A stretch of 64,000 bases of DNA from Streptomyces sp. CBMA152 (GCF_014596475.1 NZ_MECJ01000011.1:186001-250000), one strand, 5' to 3'. Numbered from the stretch's first letter, positions 32,612 through 42,146 are shown. Program-made: numbers and translations. Notes: generated by a model from the sequence alone, not told the origin.

Positions 32612-35173
32612 TCACGCCTCCGCGACGGCCTCCAGTGGACTCAACGCGGCTGCCCGGCGGGCCGGTACGGCGGCCGCGAGCGCGCCGATAGCCAGCGAGA
32701 CCAGGCACAGGAGGAGCAACGGACCCCACGGCAGCGCCAGGGAGTACTGCTCCAGCGCACCATTGGCCAGCGAGCCGACCGCCCACGCGCCGAACACTCC
32801 GCCCACCAGGCCGAGCAGGGTGCCGAACGCGGCGACGGTCACCGCTTCCAGGCGGATCATCCGCCGGATGCCGGCGCGGTCCATGCCGATGGCGCGCAGC
32901 GCTCCGATCTCGCGGGTGCGTTCCGAGACCGACATGGCCAGGGTGTTCACGATGCCGAGCGCGCCGATCACGGCGCCGATGGCGAGCATCCCGTACATCA
33001 CGTTCAGCAGGTCGGCCATGGTGCCGGCGGCCTCGTCGACGAGTTGCCGCCGGTCCTGCACCTTCAGCAGCGGGCTGTTGCCGACGGCGGCGCGCAGCTG
33101 CTCCTCGGTGGTCTTCGAGACCGTGCCGTTGTCGGTGCGGACAAGGATGCGTTGGACGGAGCCGGGCATGAAGCTGTTCTTCGACACCTCGGTACGGGCG
33201 CCGAGCGCGTCGTGGGCGATGGGGTTGTCCTTGTAGACACCCACCACGGTGTACTTCTTGAACTCCTGCTTCAGGCCGATACGGGCGTTGAGTTGGCCGC
33301 CCGACGTCACACCGTTTTTCCGGGCGACGGTCTGGGAGACCGCGATCCGGCCCGGCCCGAGGTCCTTGACGGACCCGCTGACGAAATCGAGCTTCATGAC
33401 GTCGTTCACGGTGTCGGGGTCGACGCCGGAGATGTCCGCGGCACCGCCGCCGGTGAACAGGCTGGAGTCCGTGACGGCGCTCGCGGTCCGCACCCCGGAG
33501 GTGTCGGCCACCCGCCGTACGGCGGCCGGGTCGACGCCGGTCGTAGTCGTACGGGAGCTGATGACGTAATCCGCGCCGAGCCCGGCCGCGGCCTGGCGGT
33601 CGAGGGCCTGCCCGGTGGAGTTGCCGATGACGGCGAGCCCGGCGACCAGTGCGGTGCTGATCAGCAACGTGGCGGCGGTGGCAGCCGTACGGCGCGGATC
33701 ACGCAGGGCGTTCTCCTGGGCGAGCCGGCCGACGACCCCGAAGCGGCCGGTCAGCCGTCCGGTCAGCCGGATCACCGGGACGGCGAGCAGCGGCGCGAGG
33801 ACGATCAGGGCGACGACGAGAAGAGAACAACCGAACATGGCGCTCTGCAAGTTCGCCTCCGAGGCGTCCTTCGCGCCGGAGAGCGACACCAGCCAACCGG
33901 CGCCGATGACAAGCAGGCCGAGGCCCACCGCGCCACGGATCCGCGAACGCGTGGCAGAGGGAGGCTGTTCCGTCGTACGCATCGCCTCGACCGGCGCGAT
34001 CCTCGCCGCCCGGCGGGACGGCAGCCACGCGGCGAGCACGGTGACACCCACGCCCACCGCGAGCGCCGCCATGACAGAGCTCGGGCCGATCACCAGGGGG
34101 CCGTGGGGCAGTGTGTTCCCACCGGTGCTCAGGACATCGGGCAACACTGAGGCGATGCCGAGGCCGAGCACAAAACCGACCGCCGATGCGACGAGACCCA
34201 CCAGCAGGGCCTCCAGCAGGACCGAGCGGGCCACCTGGCGGCGCGAGGCGCCGATCGCCCGCAGCAGCGCGATCTCACGGGTGCGCCGCGCCACCAGCAT
34301 GGTGAAGGTGTTGACGATCAGGAACGAGCCGATGAACAGCGAGACCCCGGCGAAGACCATCGGCAGCTTCTCGTAGCCCCTGGTCAGCGTGTCGACGAGG
34401 ATGGCCTGCTGGGCCGCCTGCCCGGCGCCGGTGGTGGCCTCGGCACGGTCGGCCGGGAGCATGTCGGTGACCCGGCGGGAGAGTTGGAACTGGTCGGTGC
34501 CGGGCGCGGCGGACAGATCGATGCCGGTGTAGTGGCCCGGAGTCGCGAACAGCTTCTGGGCGGTCGCCTTGTCGAACAGCGCGAGGGTGCCACCGGCGGT
34601 CACCCGGGTGTCCTTGGTGCTGACGATGCCGACGAGCCGCTTGGTCATGACCGGGCCGTCGGTGGCCAGCGTGATGGTGTCGCCGATGCTGAAGTGCCCG
34701 GCGGCGGCGGTGCCTTGGTCCACGGCGAGTTCACCGCTGTGCCTCGGGGCGTGGCCCTTGAGCAGCGGGTAGCGGCTGTCCTTGCCGTCCGCCCCGGGTA
34801 CGTAGGCACCGGCCGGGTTCGCCCCCGGCTTCACCCGCAGCGGGGTGCCGTCCGCCGCGTTCAGAGCGGCCGATCCGTCGGCCGACGGTCGTACGGTGGC
34901 GACACCGGGCACGGCGGCCAGTTTCCGCACGAGCGCGTCGTCGAGCACGCTGGTCTGCGGGTCCGCAGGGGTCCCGGACGGGGACGCCTTCGCGGTGACG
35001 GTGACCGCGATGTCGGCGAAGCTCTTCGACGCGGCGGCGCGGTGGGCCTCGGCGGTGGAGTCCGCGAAGACGAGGGTGCCACTGACGAACGCGACACCCA
35101 GGCAGACCGCGAGGACGGTCATGATCTGACGGGCCTTGTGCGCCAGGAGGTTGCGCAGGGCTGTTCTCAGCAT
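32612..35173 (-). CDS. ABC transporter permease, FtsX/MacB type
   Basis: The 853-aa membrane protein has two FtsX-type permease halves. An N-terminal helix (LRNLLAHKARQIMTVLAVCLGVAF in parts) precedes a large extracytoplasmic domain to about residue 250. A three-helix FtsX core with LLRAIGASRRQVARSVLLEA follows, then a second extracytoplasmic domain and a final core with ALRAIGMDRAGIRRMIRLEAV. Such permeases work with a LolD/MacB-like ATPase in lipoprotein, peptide or signal functions rather than classical import. The ATPase gene is directly upstream (35257-36039). Confidence 0.9.
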   Translation of the reverse strand: MLRTALRNLLAHKARQIMTVLAVCLGVAFVSGTLVFADSTAEAHRAAASKSFADIAVTVTAKASPSGTPADPQTSVLDDALVRKLAAVPGVATVRPSADGSAALNAADGTPLRVKPGANPAGAYVPGADGKDSRYPLLKGHAPRHSGELAVDQGTAAAGHFSIGDTITLATDGPVMTKRLVGIVSTKDTRVTAGGTLALFDKATAQKLFATPGHYTGIDLSAAPGTDQFQLSRRVTDMLPADRAEATTGAGQAAQQAILVDTLTRGYEKLPMVFAGVSLFIGSFLIVNTFTMLVARRTREIALLRAIGASRRQVARSVLLEALLVGLVASAVGFVLGLGIASVLPDVLSTGGNTLPHGPLVIGPSSVMAALAVGVGVTVLAAWLPSRRAARIAPVEAMRTTEQPPSATRSRIRGAVGLGLLVIGAGWLVSLSGAKDASEANLQSAMFGCSLLVVALIVLAPLLAVPVIRLTGRLTGRFGVVGRLAQENALRDPRRTAATAATLLISTALVAGLAVIGNSTGQALDRQAAAGLGADYVISSRTTTTGVDPAAVRRVADTSGVRTASAVTDSSLFTGGGAADISGVDPDTVNDVMKLDFVSGSVKDLGPGRIAVSQTVARKNGVTSGGQLNARIGLKQEFKKYTVVGVYKDNPIAHDALGARTEVSKNSFMPGSVQRILVRTDNGTVSKTTEEQLRAAVGNSPLLKVQDRRQLVDEAAGTMADLLNVMYGMLAIGAVIGALGIVNTLAMSVSERTREIGALRAIGMDRAGIRRMIRLEAVTVAAFGTLLGLVGGVFGAWAVGSLANGALEQYSLALPWGPLLLLCLVSLAIGALAAAVPARRAAALSPLEAVAEA

Positions 35174-35256
35174 GGGATCTTTCAGGGACGTGGGCTCGCC
35201 GGAACGGATGCGAGCGGGTGGCGGGTTCGGACCTGGGGCGACGAGGTGACGGTGCG

Positions 35257-36039
35257 TCAGCTGGTGCGCGACCTGGCGTCGAACTGCTTCATCAGGTCCA
35301 GCACCCGGTCCGGGGTGGGATGGGTCATCTCGTCGACCAGGCGGCCGTCGGCGAGGAAGACCACGCGGTCCGCGTACCCGGCGGCGACGGGGTCGTGGGT
35401 GACCATGACCACGGTCTGGCCGAGTTCGCGCACTGACTCACGCAGGAAGCCGAGGACTTCGGCCCCGGCGCGCGAGTCGAGGTTGCCGGTGGGCTCGTCG
35501 CCGAAGATGATCGCGGGCTGCGAGGCCAGGGCGCGGGCGACCGCGACGCGCTGCTGCTGTCCACCGGAGAGCTGCGCGGGCCGGTGGCCGAGGCGCTCGG
35601 AGAGACCGACCATGGCGACCACGCGGTCCAGCCACTGCCGGTCGGGGCGGCGTCCGGCGATGGTCAGCGGCAGCGTGATGTTCTCAAGCGCCGTCAGTGT
35701 CGGCAGCAGGTTGAACGCCTGGAAGATGAAGCCGATCCGGTCCCGGCGCAGCTGGGTGAGCTGCCGGTCGTTGAGCCTGCTCAGCTCGGTGGTGCCGATG
35801 CGGACGGAGCCGGAGGTGGGGGTGTCGAGACCGGCGGCGCAGTGCATCAGGGTGGACTTGCCGCAGCCGGACGGTCCCATGATCGCGGTGAACTCCCCCT
35901 CGCGGAAGTCGATGCTCACCCGGTCCAGGGCGACGACCTGCGTATCGCCGCTGCCGTAGACCTTGCTCAGGTCGGCGGTGGCGGCCGCGACCCCGGGCGT
36001 GAGGTGCATCGCGTGCGGGGCAAAGGGGGTGACGCTCAC
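35257..36039 (-). CDS. ABC transporter ATP-binding protein, LolD/MacB type
   Basis: The 260-aa ATPase has Walker A GPSGCGKST (55-63), Q-loop FQAFNLLPTLT, signature LSGGQQQRVAVARAL, Walker B AIIFGDEPTGNLDS and switch His in VMVTHDPVAA. The NLLPTLTALENI and GNLDS stretches place it with the LolD/MacB group that pairs with FtsX-type permeases. GTG 36039 follows AGGAG. It lies downstream of the kinase gene on the same strand. A dyad at 36054-36073 covers the leader just before its ribosome site. Confidence 0.93.
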   Translation of the reverse strand: MSVTPFAPHAMHLTPGVAAATADLSKVYGSGDTQVVALDRVSIDFREGEFTAIMGPSGCGKSTLMHCAAGLDTPTSGSVRIGTTELSRLNDRQLTQLRRDRIGFIFQAFNLLPTLTALENITLPLTIAGRRPDRQWLDRVVAMVGLSERLGHRPAQLSGGQQQRVAVARALASQPAIIFGDEPTGNLDSRAGAEVLGFLRESVRELGQTVVMVTHDPVAAGYADRVVFLADGRLVDEMTHPTPDRVLDLMKQFDARSRTS

Positions 36040-36053
36040 AGGGACTCCTCTTC

Positions 36054-36073
36054 AAGTGCGGAAATGCGCACTT
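36054..36073 (-). promoter_or_regulatory. Dyad immediately upstream of the ABC operon
   Basis: AAGTGCG, GAAATG, CGCACTT has perfect 7-base arms and ends 15 bases before the ATPase GTG. It could be an operator for the adjacent response regulator or a leader hairpin. A second dyad, CGTAGCAG with CTGCTACG (36136-36162), lies between it and the kinase stop and may terminate the kinase transcript. Confidence 0.4.
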
Positions 36074-36168
36074 CAAAGGGTGTCCGGGAAACGTATCGGG
36101 GCCTGGGCGGCTGTGTATCGGCGGCCGCTCCGCTGCGTAGCAGTTCTGTAGGGGCTGCTACGAAGACG

Positions 36169-37425
36169 TCAATCCGGCAGGCGCAGGGTGGCGACCGCGC
36201 CGCCGTCCGGGGCGTTGTCGAAGCGCAGCTCGGCGCCGAGAAGCCGGGCCTGTCCCAGGGCGATGGTCAGGCCCAGGCCATGGCCCGAGCCGCGTTCCGT
36301 CGCACCCGTCTGGAACCGGCGCGGCCCGTGGACCAGCAGGTCCTTCGGGAAGCCGGGGCCGTGGTCGCGTACGACGACCGTACGTCCCTCGACGGTGACC
36401 TGCACCGGGGTGTCGCCGTGCCGGTGGGCGTTGACGACGAGGTTGCTGACGATCCGCTCCAGGCGGCGCGGGTCGGTCTCCACGGTGAAGTCCGCACCCT
36501 GTGCGTCGCCGACGGTGACCTCGGCGTCGAAGCCGGTACGCGTCACAGCCTCGCGGACTACGGCGCCGAGCGGCACCCGGGCGCGCACGGGTTGTTCGGC
36601 ACCGGCGTCAAGGCGGGAGATCTCAAGGAGGTCCTCGACCAGGCCGCGCAGATCCCGTACGCGGGCACGGAGCAGATCCTCCGTCTCGCCGGGCGGCAGC
36701 AGGTCGACGGCGGCCAGCAGACCGCCGACGGGCGTACGCAACTCGTGGGCCACGTCCGCGGTGAACCGGCGCTCGGTGCGCAGCCGTTGACCGAGGCTGT
36801 CGGCCATGAGGTCGACGGTGGCAGCGATGTCGGCCACCTCGTCGTGGCCCTTGGTGGGCCCGGTCCGGGCGTCCAGGTCACCGGCGGAGATCCGGCCCGC
36901 GGTCTCCGAGACGCGCCGCAGCCTGCGGGCGAGCAGCCCGGCCCCGTACACCGCCAGAGGTGTGGCCGCCGCGAGCGCGGCCAGCGAGGCCACCGTCATG
37001 GTCATGTCGAGCTGGCGCAGGGTGTAGAGCTCGCTGTTCATGTTGACCTGGAAGGCGAGCACCGGGCTGCCCGGACCGGCGGTCCGCTGGGCGGCCCAGA
37101 AGCTCGGCCCGTCATTGCCGTCGACGTGCCCGTCGTAGGCGGTGTGCCGGTCGCCGTCGACCGGGTGGCGCAGTGCGGCGGGCAGGTCGGGCGGATCGAG
37201 GTGCGCGCCGTCCGCCAGCGTTCCCGTACTCCGGTACACCTCCATGGCCGAGTAGACGCTGTTGAAGGCCCGCGCCTCGGCCCGGTCGCGGATGTCCTGC
37301 TCGATCCACAGGTGCACGAGCACACCCACCGCCGCCACGACCAGGCATGCCGTGGCCGCGGCCAGCGCGGCGATCTTCCACCGCAACGAGGCGCGGGCCG
37401 ACCACAGCCGGTGGAACATACGCAC
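36169..37425 (-). CDS. Two-component sensor histidine kinase
   Basis: The 418-aa protein has two transmembrane helices (about 18-40 and 142-165) around a roughly 100-residue sensor. HAMP (LARRLRRVSETAGRISAGDL), HisKA with His227 (FTADVAHELRTPV), N-box NLVVNAHRHG, DHGPGFP and GSGHGLGLTIA follow. All catalytic motifs are present. The start is either GTG 37425 or ATG 37419, both just after the response-regulator stop at 37431. Its ABC neighbours suggest that it controls, or senses through, that transporter, as in antimicrobial-peptide response modules. Confidence 0.9.
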   Translation of the reverse strand: MRMFHRLWSARASLRWKIAALAAATACLVVAAVGVLVHLWIEQDIRDRAEARAFNSVYSAMEVYRSTGTLADGAHLDPPDLPAALRHPVDGDRHTAYDGHVDGNDGPSFWAAQRTAGPGSPVLAFQVNMNSELYTLRQLDMTMTVASLAALAAATPLAVYGAGLLARRLRRVSETAGRISAGDLDARTGPTKGHDEVADIAATVDLMADSLGQRLRTERRFTADVAHELRTPVGGLLAAVDLLPPGETEDLLRARVRDLRGLVEDLLEISRLDAGAEQPVRARVPLGAVVREAVTRTGFDAEVTVGDAQGADFTVETDPRRLERIVSNLVVNAHRHGDTPVQVTVEGRTVVVRDHGPGFPKDLLVHGPRRFQTGATERGSGHGLGLTIALGQARLLGAELRFDNAPDGGAVATLRLPD

Positions 37426-37430
37426 CGGTC

Positions 37431-38177
37431 TCAACGCCTGAACTTGTAGCCGAAGCCGCGGACGGTCTCGATCCGCTCCCGCCCCAGCTTCCGGCGCAGC
37501 CGTTGCACACACAGATCCACGACCCGACTGTCGCCGTCCCAGCCGTATTCCCAGACGTCACGCAAAAGGGTGTGCCGCTCCAGGACGACGCCCGGGTGCG
37601 CGGCGAACTCAAGGAGCAGTTTCAGCTCGGTCGGGGTCAGCGCCACCGGGCTCCCGGAGATGGACACCTCCATGCCGGCGGTGTCGATGGTCAGGTCCCC
37701 GAAGACCAGCACCTCGCCCTCGGAGGGCGACCCCGTGTCCGCGGCGTTCTCGGATCCCGGAGCGGTCGGCGCGTAGGTCGCCCGCCGCAGCAGCGAGCGG
37801 ATACGTGCCACGAGTACGTACGTATCCACGGGCTTGACCACGTAGTCGTCCGCCCCGGCCTCCAGACCGGCGACGACGTCGAGCCCGTCGCCGCGGGCGG
37901 ACATCATCAGGACGGGCACCAAGCTTGTCTCCCGCACTCTGCGGCACAGCCCGATGCCGTCGAGACCGGGCAGCATCACATCGAGAATGAGCAGGTCGAA
38001 GCCCTCATCGCGGTCCCGGAAGAGCTCAAGCCCTTCGAGCCCATCGGCCGCGGCCGCCATCTCGTAGCCGTAGCGCTCAAGGGCGACGGTGAAGGACCGC
38101 CGCATCAGCTCGTCGTCCTCCACCAGCAACACACGAACAGGCCGCGAAGGTGCCCCAGCGGGGGCGGACGAGGACAC
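37431..38177 (-). CDS. OmpR-family response regulator
   Basis: The 248-aa protein has a short Ser/Ala/Pro-rich N-terminus and a receiver with LLVEDDE (acidic pair 20-22), Asp66 (LLILDVMLPG), MSARGD and VVKPVD. A winged-helix DNA-binding domain (LTPTELKLLLEF, RVVDLCVQRLRRKLG, TVRGFGYKFRR) follows. It is the first gene of a set running regulator, kinase, ABC ATPase, permease. Likely targets are the transporter genes, but no binding site can be confirmed from the sequence. Confidence 0.92.
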   Translation of the reverse strand: MSSSAPAGAPSRPVRVLLVEDDELMRRSFTVALERYGYEMAAAADGLEGLELFRDRDEGFDLLILDVMLPGLDGIGLCRRVRETSLVPVLMMSARGDGLDVVAGLEAGADDYVVKPVDTYVLVARIRSLLRRATYAPTAPGSENAADTGSPSEGEVLVFGDLTIDTAGMEVSISGSPVALTPTELKLLLEFAAHPGVVLERHTLLRDVWEYGWDGDSRVVDLCVQRLRRKLGRERIETVRGFGYKFRR

Positions 38178-38507
38178 GGGCGGATGACTCCTGTCAGAAA
38201 CGGTCCGGGCGGGCGATCCCGGCGGTACTCGCGTGCGGCCGGCGACCCGAAGGGAACGATACGGCAGAGACCGGACGCGGCGACGGCGTCACACGTGTGA
38301 ACACGCAACCCGTTCCGGCGGGCACTACCCAACGCGAATGCCCAGGTCAGACGGGGTGACACCGCCTCGGACGGCCGGTGGAACCACGTCACTCCGGCTC
38401 CCTGTGAGGCCCCTTCGCCGTGGGTCGACGCGCTGATTCGATGGACAACCAAGCGCTTCCTGATACCTACCGGATACAAATGTCGACGTCGATCTCGATA
38501 CGCGGCC
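38178..38507. other. Intergenic stretch upstream of the response regulator
   Basis: These 330 bases lie between the response-regulator start and the decayed hydrolase. They should contain the promoter of the regulator-kinase operon. I see no gene, strong dyad or repeat in them. Confidence 0.35.
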
Positions 38508-38875
38508 GTGGACGACGAGCGTGGGGACCTCGATCTCGGGCAGGCGCTCGCGCCAGCGGGGTGTGCAGTCCAGCCTGGAGAACACCATGCCCATCTGGTT
38601 GGCCATCTGGACCGCGGGTGCGGTGCCGGGCGTGCGGTCCCAGATGCGGGCGCCTCCGGATCCGACGTCGTCGACTCCCCGCTGTCGCGCAGGTCGTAGC
38701 GCACCACACGGCGCCCGCCGGCGGCGAGGCGCTCGCACAGCGCGTCGGGCCAGGAGAGCATCGTCGTCCCGCCCGCGAGCAGGACGAGTGGCGCGTCGTC
38801 GTCACCGAACGACTCGGTGCCCAGGGCGATCTCATCAGCGATGATTCGAGTCACGCCAGGGCAGACCCGATTCAC
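38508..38875 (-). pseudogene. Alpha/beta hydrolase pseudogene with internal deletion
   Basis: On the minus strand the first part reads like an intact hydrolase N-terminus (APLVLLAGGTTMLSWPD, LCERLAAGGRRVVRYDLRDS, GESTTSDPEAP). The frame then changes, and a second frame carries a late hydrolase segment (MVFSRLDCTPRWRERLPEIE, VPTLVVHGR). The nucleophile elbow GxSxG and about half the protein between them are missing, and the segment stops before the catalytic Asp region. This is an internally deleted, frameshifted gene. Confidence 0.65.
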
Positions 38876-39025
38876 CGCCCGAACTCATCGCTCACGCACG
38901 AAGCGTGTGTGGTGCGCAATCGCACGCGCTCTCCGTGAACCCCGTCCCCGCCCGCCACGGCAACGACCCCGGTCGTCAGTTCCCGTGGCCGCGCGCACCG
39001 GCGACGAATCGGTACGCTTGCGGGC

Positions 39026-40441
39026 ATGTCCGCTGCCCCAGTACGTGTACGTTTCGCTCCTTCTCCGACCGGCATGTTCCATGTCGGTGGAGCCAGGTCC
39101 GCTCTCTACAACTGGGCCGTCGCACGGCAGTCCAACGGGAAGTTCGTCCTGCGGATCGAGGACACCGACACCGCGCGCAACAAACCCGAGTGGATCGACG
39201 GCATCATCAACGCCCTCGCCGCCATCGGGATCTCCGAGACGGACCCCGCGTTCGAAGGCCCGTACTTCCAGTCGCAGAACGCCGACCGGCACCGCGAAGC
39301 CGCGCAGCAGCTCTACGCGGCCGGTCGCGCGTACTACTGCGACTGCACACGGGAGCAGGTGCAGGAGCGGACCGGGTCCCAGCAGCTCGGCTACGACGGC
39401 TTCTGCCGCGAACGGGGGCTGGAGTACGCGGAGGGGCGGGCGTTGCGGTTCCGTACTCCCGACGAGGGCGCGACGGTCGTAGTGGACCTGATCCGGGGCG
39501 AGCCGAGCTTCCCGAACTCGGCCATCGAGGACTTCGTGATCGCTCGCGGTGACGGCTCCCCCGTGTTCCTGATCGCGAACGTCGTCGATGACCTCGATGA
39601 GGGGATCACCCAGGTCATCCGGGGCGAGGAGCACCTGTCCAACACGCCGAAGCAGCAGTTGCTGTGGCAGGCGCTCGGCGCCGAGCCTCCGGTGTGGGCG
39701 CACCTTCCGGTCATCGTCAACGAGAAGCGGCAGAAGCTGTCCAAGCGCCGCGACAAGGTGGCCCTGGAGGACTACCTCGCCGAGGGGTTTCTCCCGGCGG
39801 CGATGACCAACTATCTGATGCTCCTCGGCTGGGGTCCGGGCGACGACGTCGAGCTGCGGCCGTACGACGAACTGGAGCAGAGGTTCCGCGTCGAGGACGT
39901 CAACACCTCCCCCGCCTTCTTCGACATCAAGAAGCTGACCGCGTTCAACGGTGAATACGTACGGGGGCTCCCTCTGGGCGAGTTCATCGAGGCGTGCCGG
40001 CCGTGGCTGCGTGCGCCGTACGCCGGCTGGGCCCCCGAGGACTTCGATCAGGCGGCCTGGGAGGCGCTCGCACCCCACGCCCAGACGCGGTTGGCCGTGC
40101 TCTCGGACATCACCGCCAACGTCGACTTCATGTTCCTGAAGGAGCCGGTCGAGGACGAGCCGTCGTGGGCGAAGGCCATGAAGGACGGCTCGGACGCCCT
40201 GCTGAAGACGGCTCGCGCCAACCTTGAGTCGGCCGACTGGACGAGCCCCGAGTCCTTGAAGGAAGCCGTTCTTGCCGCCGGTGAGGAGCACGGCCTCAAG
40301 CTGGGCAAGGCGCAGGCCCCGGTCCGCGTAGCCGTCACCGGCCGTACGGTCGGCCTGCCGCTCTTCGAGTCCCTGGAGATCCTGGGCAGGGAGAAGACCC
40401 TGGCTCGGATCGATGCGGCCTTGGCGAAACTGGTCGGCTGA
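39026..40441 (+). CDS. gltX: Glutamyl-tRNA synthetase, probable second copy
   Basis: The 471-aa class I synthetase has the HIGH-equivalent HVGG (19-22) in [20 protein letters not shown], the KMSKS-equivalent KLSKRR (237-242), and the zinc site Cys105, Cys107, Tyr123, Cys127 (YYCDC, YDGFC). It charges tRNA with glutamate. The sequence differs clearly from the Streptomyces housekeeping GltX as I know it (which begins with NPHVGLVRTALFNW-type signature), so this is probably an additional, divergent copy. TACGCT seven bases before the likely transcript start at 39025-39026 suggests a leaderless message; no ribosome site is visible. Confidence 0.9.
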   Translation: MSAAPVRVRFAPSPTGMFHVGGARSALYNWAVARQSNGKFVLRIEDTDTARNKPEWIDGIINALAAIGISETDPAFEGPYFQSQNADRHREAAQQLYAAGRAYYCDCTREQVQERTGSQQLGYDGFCRERGLEYAEGRALRFRTPDEGATVVVDLIRGEPSFPNSAIEDFVIARGDGSPVFLIANVVDDLDEGITQVIRGEEHLSNTPKQQLLWQALGAEPPVWAHLPVIVNEKRQKLSKRRDKVALEDYLAEGFLPAAMTNYLMLLGWGPGDDVELRPYDELEQRFRVEDVNTSPAFFDIKKLTAFNGEYVRGLPLGEFIEACRPWLRAPYAGWAPEDFDQAAWEALAPHAQTRLAVLSDITANVDFMFLKEPVEDEPSWAKAMKDGSDALLKTARANLESADWTSPESLKEAVLAAGEEHGLKLGKAQAPVRVAVTGRTVGLPLFESLEILGREKTLARIDAALAKLVG

Positions 40442-40461
40442 CCTGAGTGAACGCTGAAGAG

Positions 40462-40497
40462 CCCGGCCCGAGCGGTGCGTCCACCGCTCGAGCCGGG
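40462..40497. terminator. Terminator hairpin after gltX
   Basis: CCCGGC plus CGAGCGGTG pair with CACCGCTCG plus GCCGGG around CGTC, 20 bases past the gltX stop and 15 before the stop of the convergent secreted-protein gene. It is likely to work in both directions. Confidence 0.8.
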
Positions 40498-40512
40498 TGA
40501 TCAGTGGGAGCC

Positions 40513-41058
40513 TCAGCAACCCCCGCCGTCATGCGGCGCGGCCCAGTCCGCCCCGCCGTACCAGTGGTCGGTGCCCCACGCGTCGTTGCCGCAACTACGG
40601 TTCGCCGTCCACATGTTGGCCTGGGCGCGCCAGTCGTCCGGGCTGCCGTCGTGCACCCAGCCCCAGGAGGACACGTTCTTCTGGTTGATGTCGCCGCAGA
40701 GGTACGGCTCGACCGCACCCGAGGTGGGCGAGACCAAGGCGACGCAGACCGTGGGGTTGTCGCGGGCGTGGTCGCTCTGGAACTGCCCCGCCCACTGCCA
40801 GTGGGCCTGCGTCCGGTTGCAGGAGGAGTCCCAGAGCTGCTGCACCTGCCCGGCGTACTCGCCGTACATAAAGAAGTTCCCCGGGCTCCCGATGTAGTGC
40901 CAGTTCCCGGTACAGGTACCGCCGTCCATCGGCCGCATGGCGGTGGAGGTGTGGCCGGTCGCCTGTGCGCTGCCCGCGCCGGAGAGCGCGAGTGCTCCCC
41001 CGGCGAGGACGGCGGCGATCGCGGGCACGGCACGTCTTGTCCTGCGAAGCATGGCCAT
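40513..41058 (-). CDS. Secreted protein, function unknown
   Basis: The 181-aa protein has a Sec signal (MAMLRRTRRAVPAIAAVLAG, cleavage near AQA-TG) and a Trp- and Cys-rich mature part (CTGNWHYIGSPGNFFMYGEY, QLWDSSCNRTQAHWQWAGQF, SSWGWVHDGSP, SCGNDAW). About five cysteines suggest disulfides. The aromatic-rich, glycine-rich surface is reminiscent of carbohydrate-binding or lectin-like secreted proteins, but no family is recognised. ATG 41058 follows AGGAGA. Confidence 0.72.
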   Translation of the reverse strand: MAMLRRTRRAVPAIAAVLAGGALALSGAGSAQATGHTSTAMRPMDGGTCTGNWHYIGSPGNFFMYGEYAGQVQQLWDSSCNRTQAHWQWAGQFQSDHARDNPTVCVALVSPTSGAVEPYLCGDINQKNVSSWGWVHDGSPDDWRAQANMWTANRSCGNDAWGTDHWYGGADWAAPHDGGGC

Positions 41059-41236
41059 GTGGCTGGTCTCCTGACCGTCACGTCGGTGGAGCCGCCCGCA
41101 GAGGGCGACTGGATGCCGCGGCCAGTTCATCGCGTACGGGCCTCGCGCGCCTGGACTTTCGGGGTGGGCCGAAAAGCCTCAAAAGTACGGGACGGCCTCA
41201 CGCTGCCCGGCCGCCGCACCCCGCGGCCATTCCGCG

Positions 41237-41992
41237 TCACAGCCGCCGGGCGGCGGGCATACGGGCCAGGTTCACGCCGGCCGCGCGGGCCGCGTGCCTG
41301 ACGGCATCCGCGGCGGAGCCCGATCGCCGGTCGTCGAGGAGCGTCACGCCGATGGCAGCGACCACGGCCCCGGACCGGGCGCGCACCGCTGCCACCACGC
41401 AGCACATGGGCACTTCCCCCTCCGAGTGCTGAACGGCCACGCCGTGCTCCCTCGCGCTGCCGACCCGGCGTGACCACTCGGCGGCGGAGCAGCCGACCGG
41501 CGGCCGCGTCGCGGTGCCGGACGCCGCGACGACGATGTGGGCCGCGCTGCCCGGCGGCACGACCGCGCCGGCGGGGAAAGGGATGCCCGCGTCCGCCGGC
41601 CCTGGCAGCCGAGCAATGACCACCATGTCACCGGCGCAGGGAGCCACCGCGGCCGCGCCGCCCCCGGTCACCGCCACGAGACGCCGCAGCGGCAGCGCGG
41701 CGGCTCTCTCCACCATGCGATGGGTCCGCCAGGCGCGCCCGAGGCGGGCGACCGTCGCGCCCATGCGGTAGCGGCCGTCCCGGCGCTCCACCGCGCCAAG
41801 ACCCGCCAGTTGGTCGAGCAGCCGGTGCGCGGTCGCCTTCGGCAGTCCCGCCCGGGCCGCCAGATCGCTCAGCCCGGCCTCATCCACCCCGGCGAGCCCC
41901 TCCAACAGCGCGAACGCCCCCTCCAGCACACCCCGCCCGGCGCCGACTCCCCGTCGTCGCGGGACTTCCGGGGACAACCCCGTGGCCTCCAT
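41237..41992 (-). CDS. IclR-family transcriptional regulator
   Basis: The 251-aa protein has an N-terminal winged helix (VLEGAFALLEGLAGVDEAGL, LSDLAARAGLPKATAHRLLD, LGAVERRDGRYRMG) and a C-terminal GAF-like IclR effector domain ending VVAAIGVTLLDDRR, ADAVRHAARAAG. It probably responds to a small metabolite. Its start is 14 bases downstream of a 70-base element shared with the Tat-secreted protein gene at 48795-49121. It lies downstream of an acyl-CoA dehydrogenase gene on the same strand, which may be a target. Confidence 0.87.
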   Translation of the reverse strand: MEATGLSPEVPRRRGVGAGRGVLEGAFALLEGLAGVDEAGLSDLAARAGLPKATAHRLLDQLAGLGAVERRDGRYRMGATVARLGRAWRTHRMVERAAALPLRRLVAVTGGGAAAVAPCAGDMVVIARLPGPADAGIPFPAGAVVPPGSAAHIVVAASGTATRPPVGCSAAEWSRRVGSAREHGVAVQHSEGEVPMCCVVAAVRARSGAVVAAIGVTLLDDRRSGSAADAVRHAARAAGVNLARMPAARRL

Positions 41993-42006
41993 CGCAACCC
42001 CCTACA

Positions 42007-42076
42007 GGCTGCCCCCACACTGCTGCGGACCCAACTCGGCCCGGAATACCGCGTATTGGGTATTGACAGCATTCAC
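42007..42076 (-). repeat. Conserved 5' element, copy 1 (upstream of the IclR gene)
   Basis: This 70-base block aligns without gaps to 49138-49207 at 56 of 70 positions. The best-conserved core on the minus strand is GTCAATACCCAATA. In both places the element ends about 14-16 bases before the start codon of a minus-strand gene, so it is probably a shared promoter and leader rather than a mobile element. No flanking duplication or inverted ends are seen. Confidence 0.75.
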
Positions 42077-42146
42077 GCCATGAAGGAGCACCAAGGAGGG
42101 GCGCCCGCTGAGCCGACGGCTCTCCGACGGCTCAGCGGGCGGCTTG

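Noticed and set aside
42007..42076. The 70-base repeat as an insertion sequence or MITE end
   Set aside because: No terminal inverted repeats or target duplications are seen, and both copies have the same distance and direction relative to start codons.
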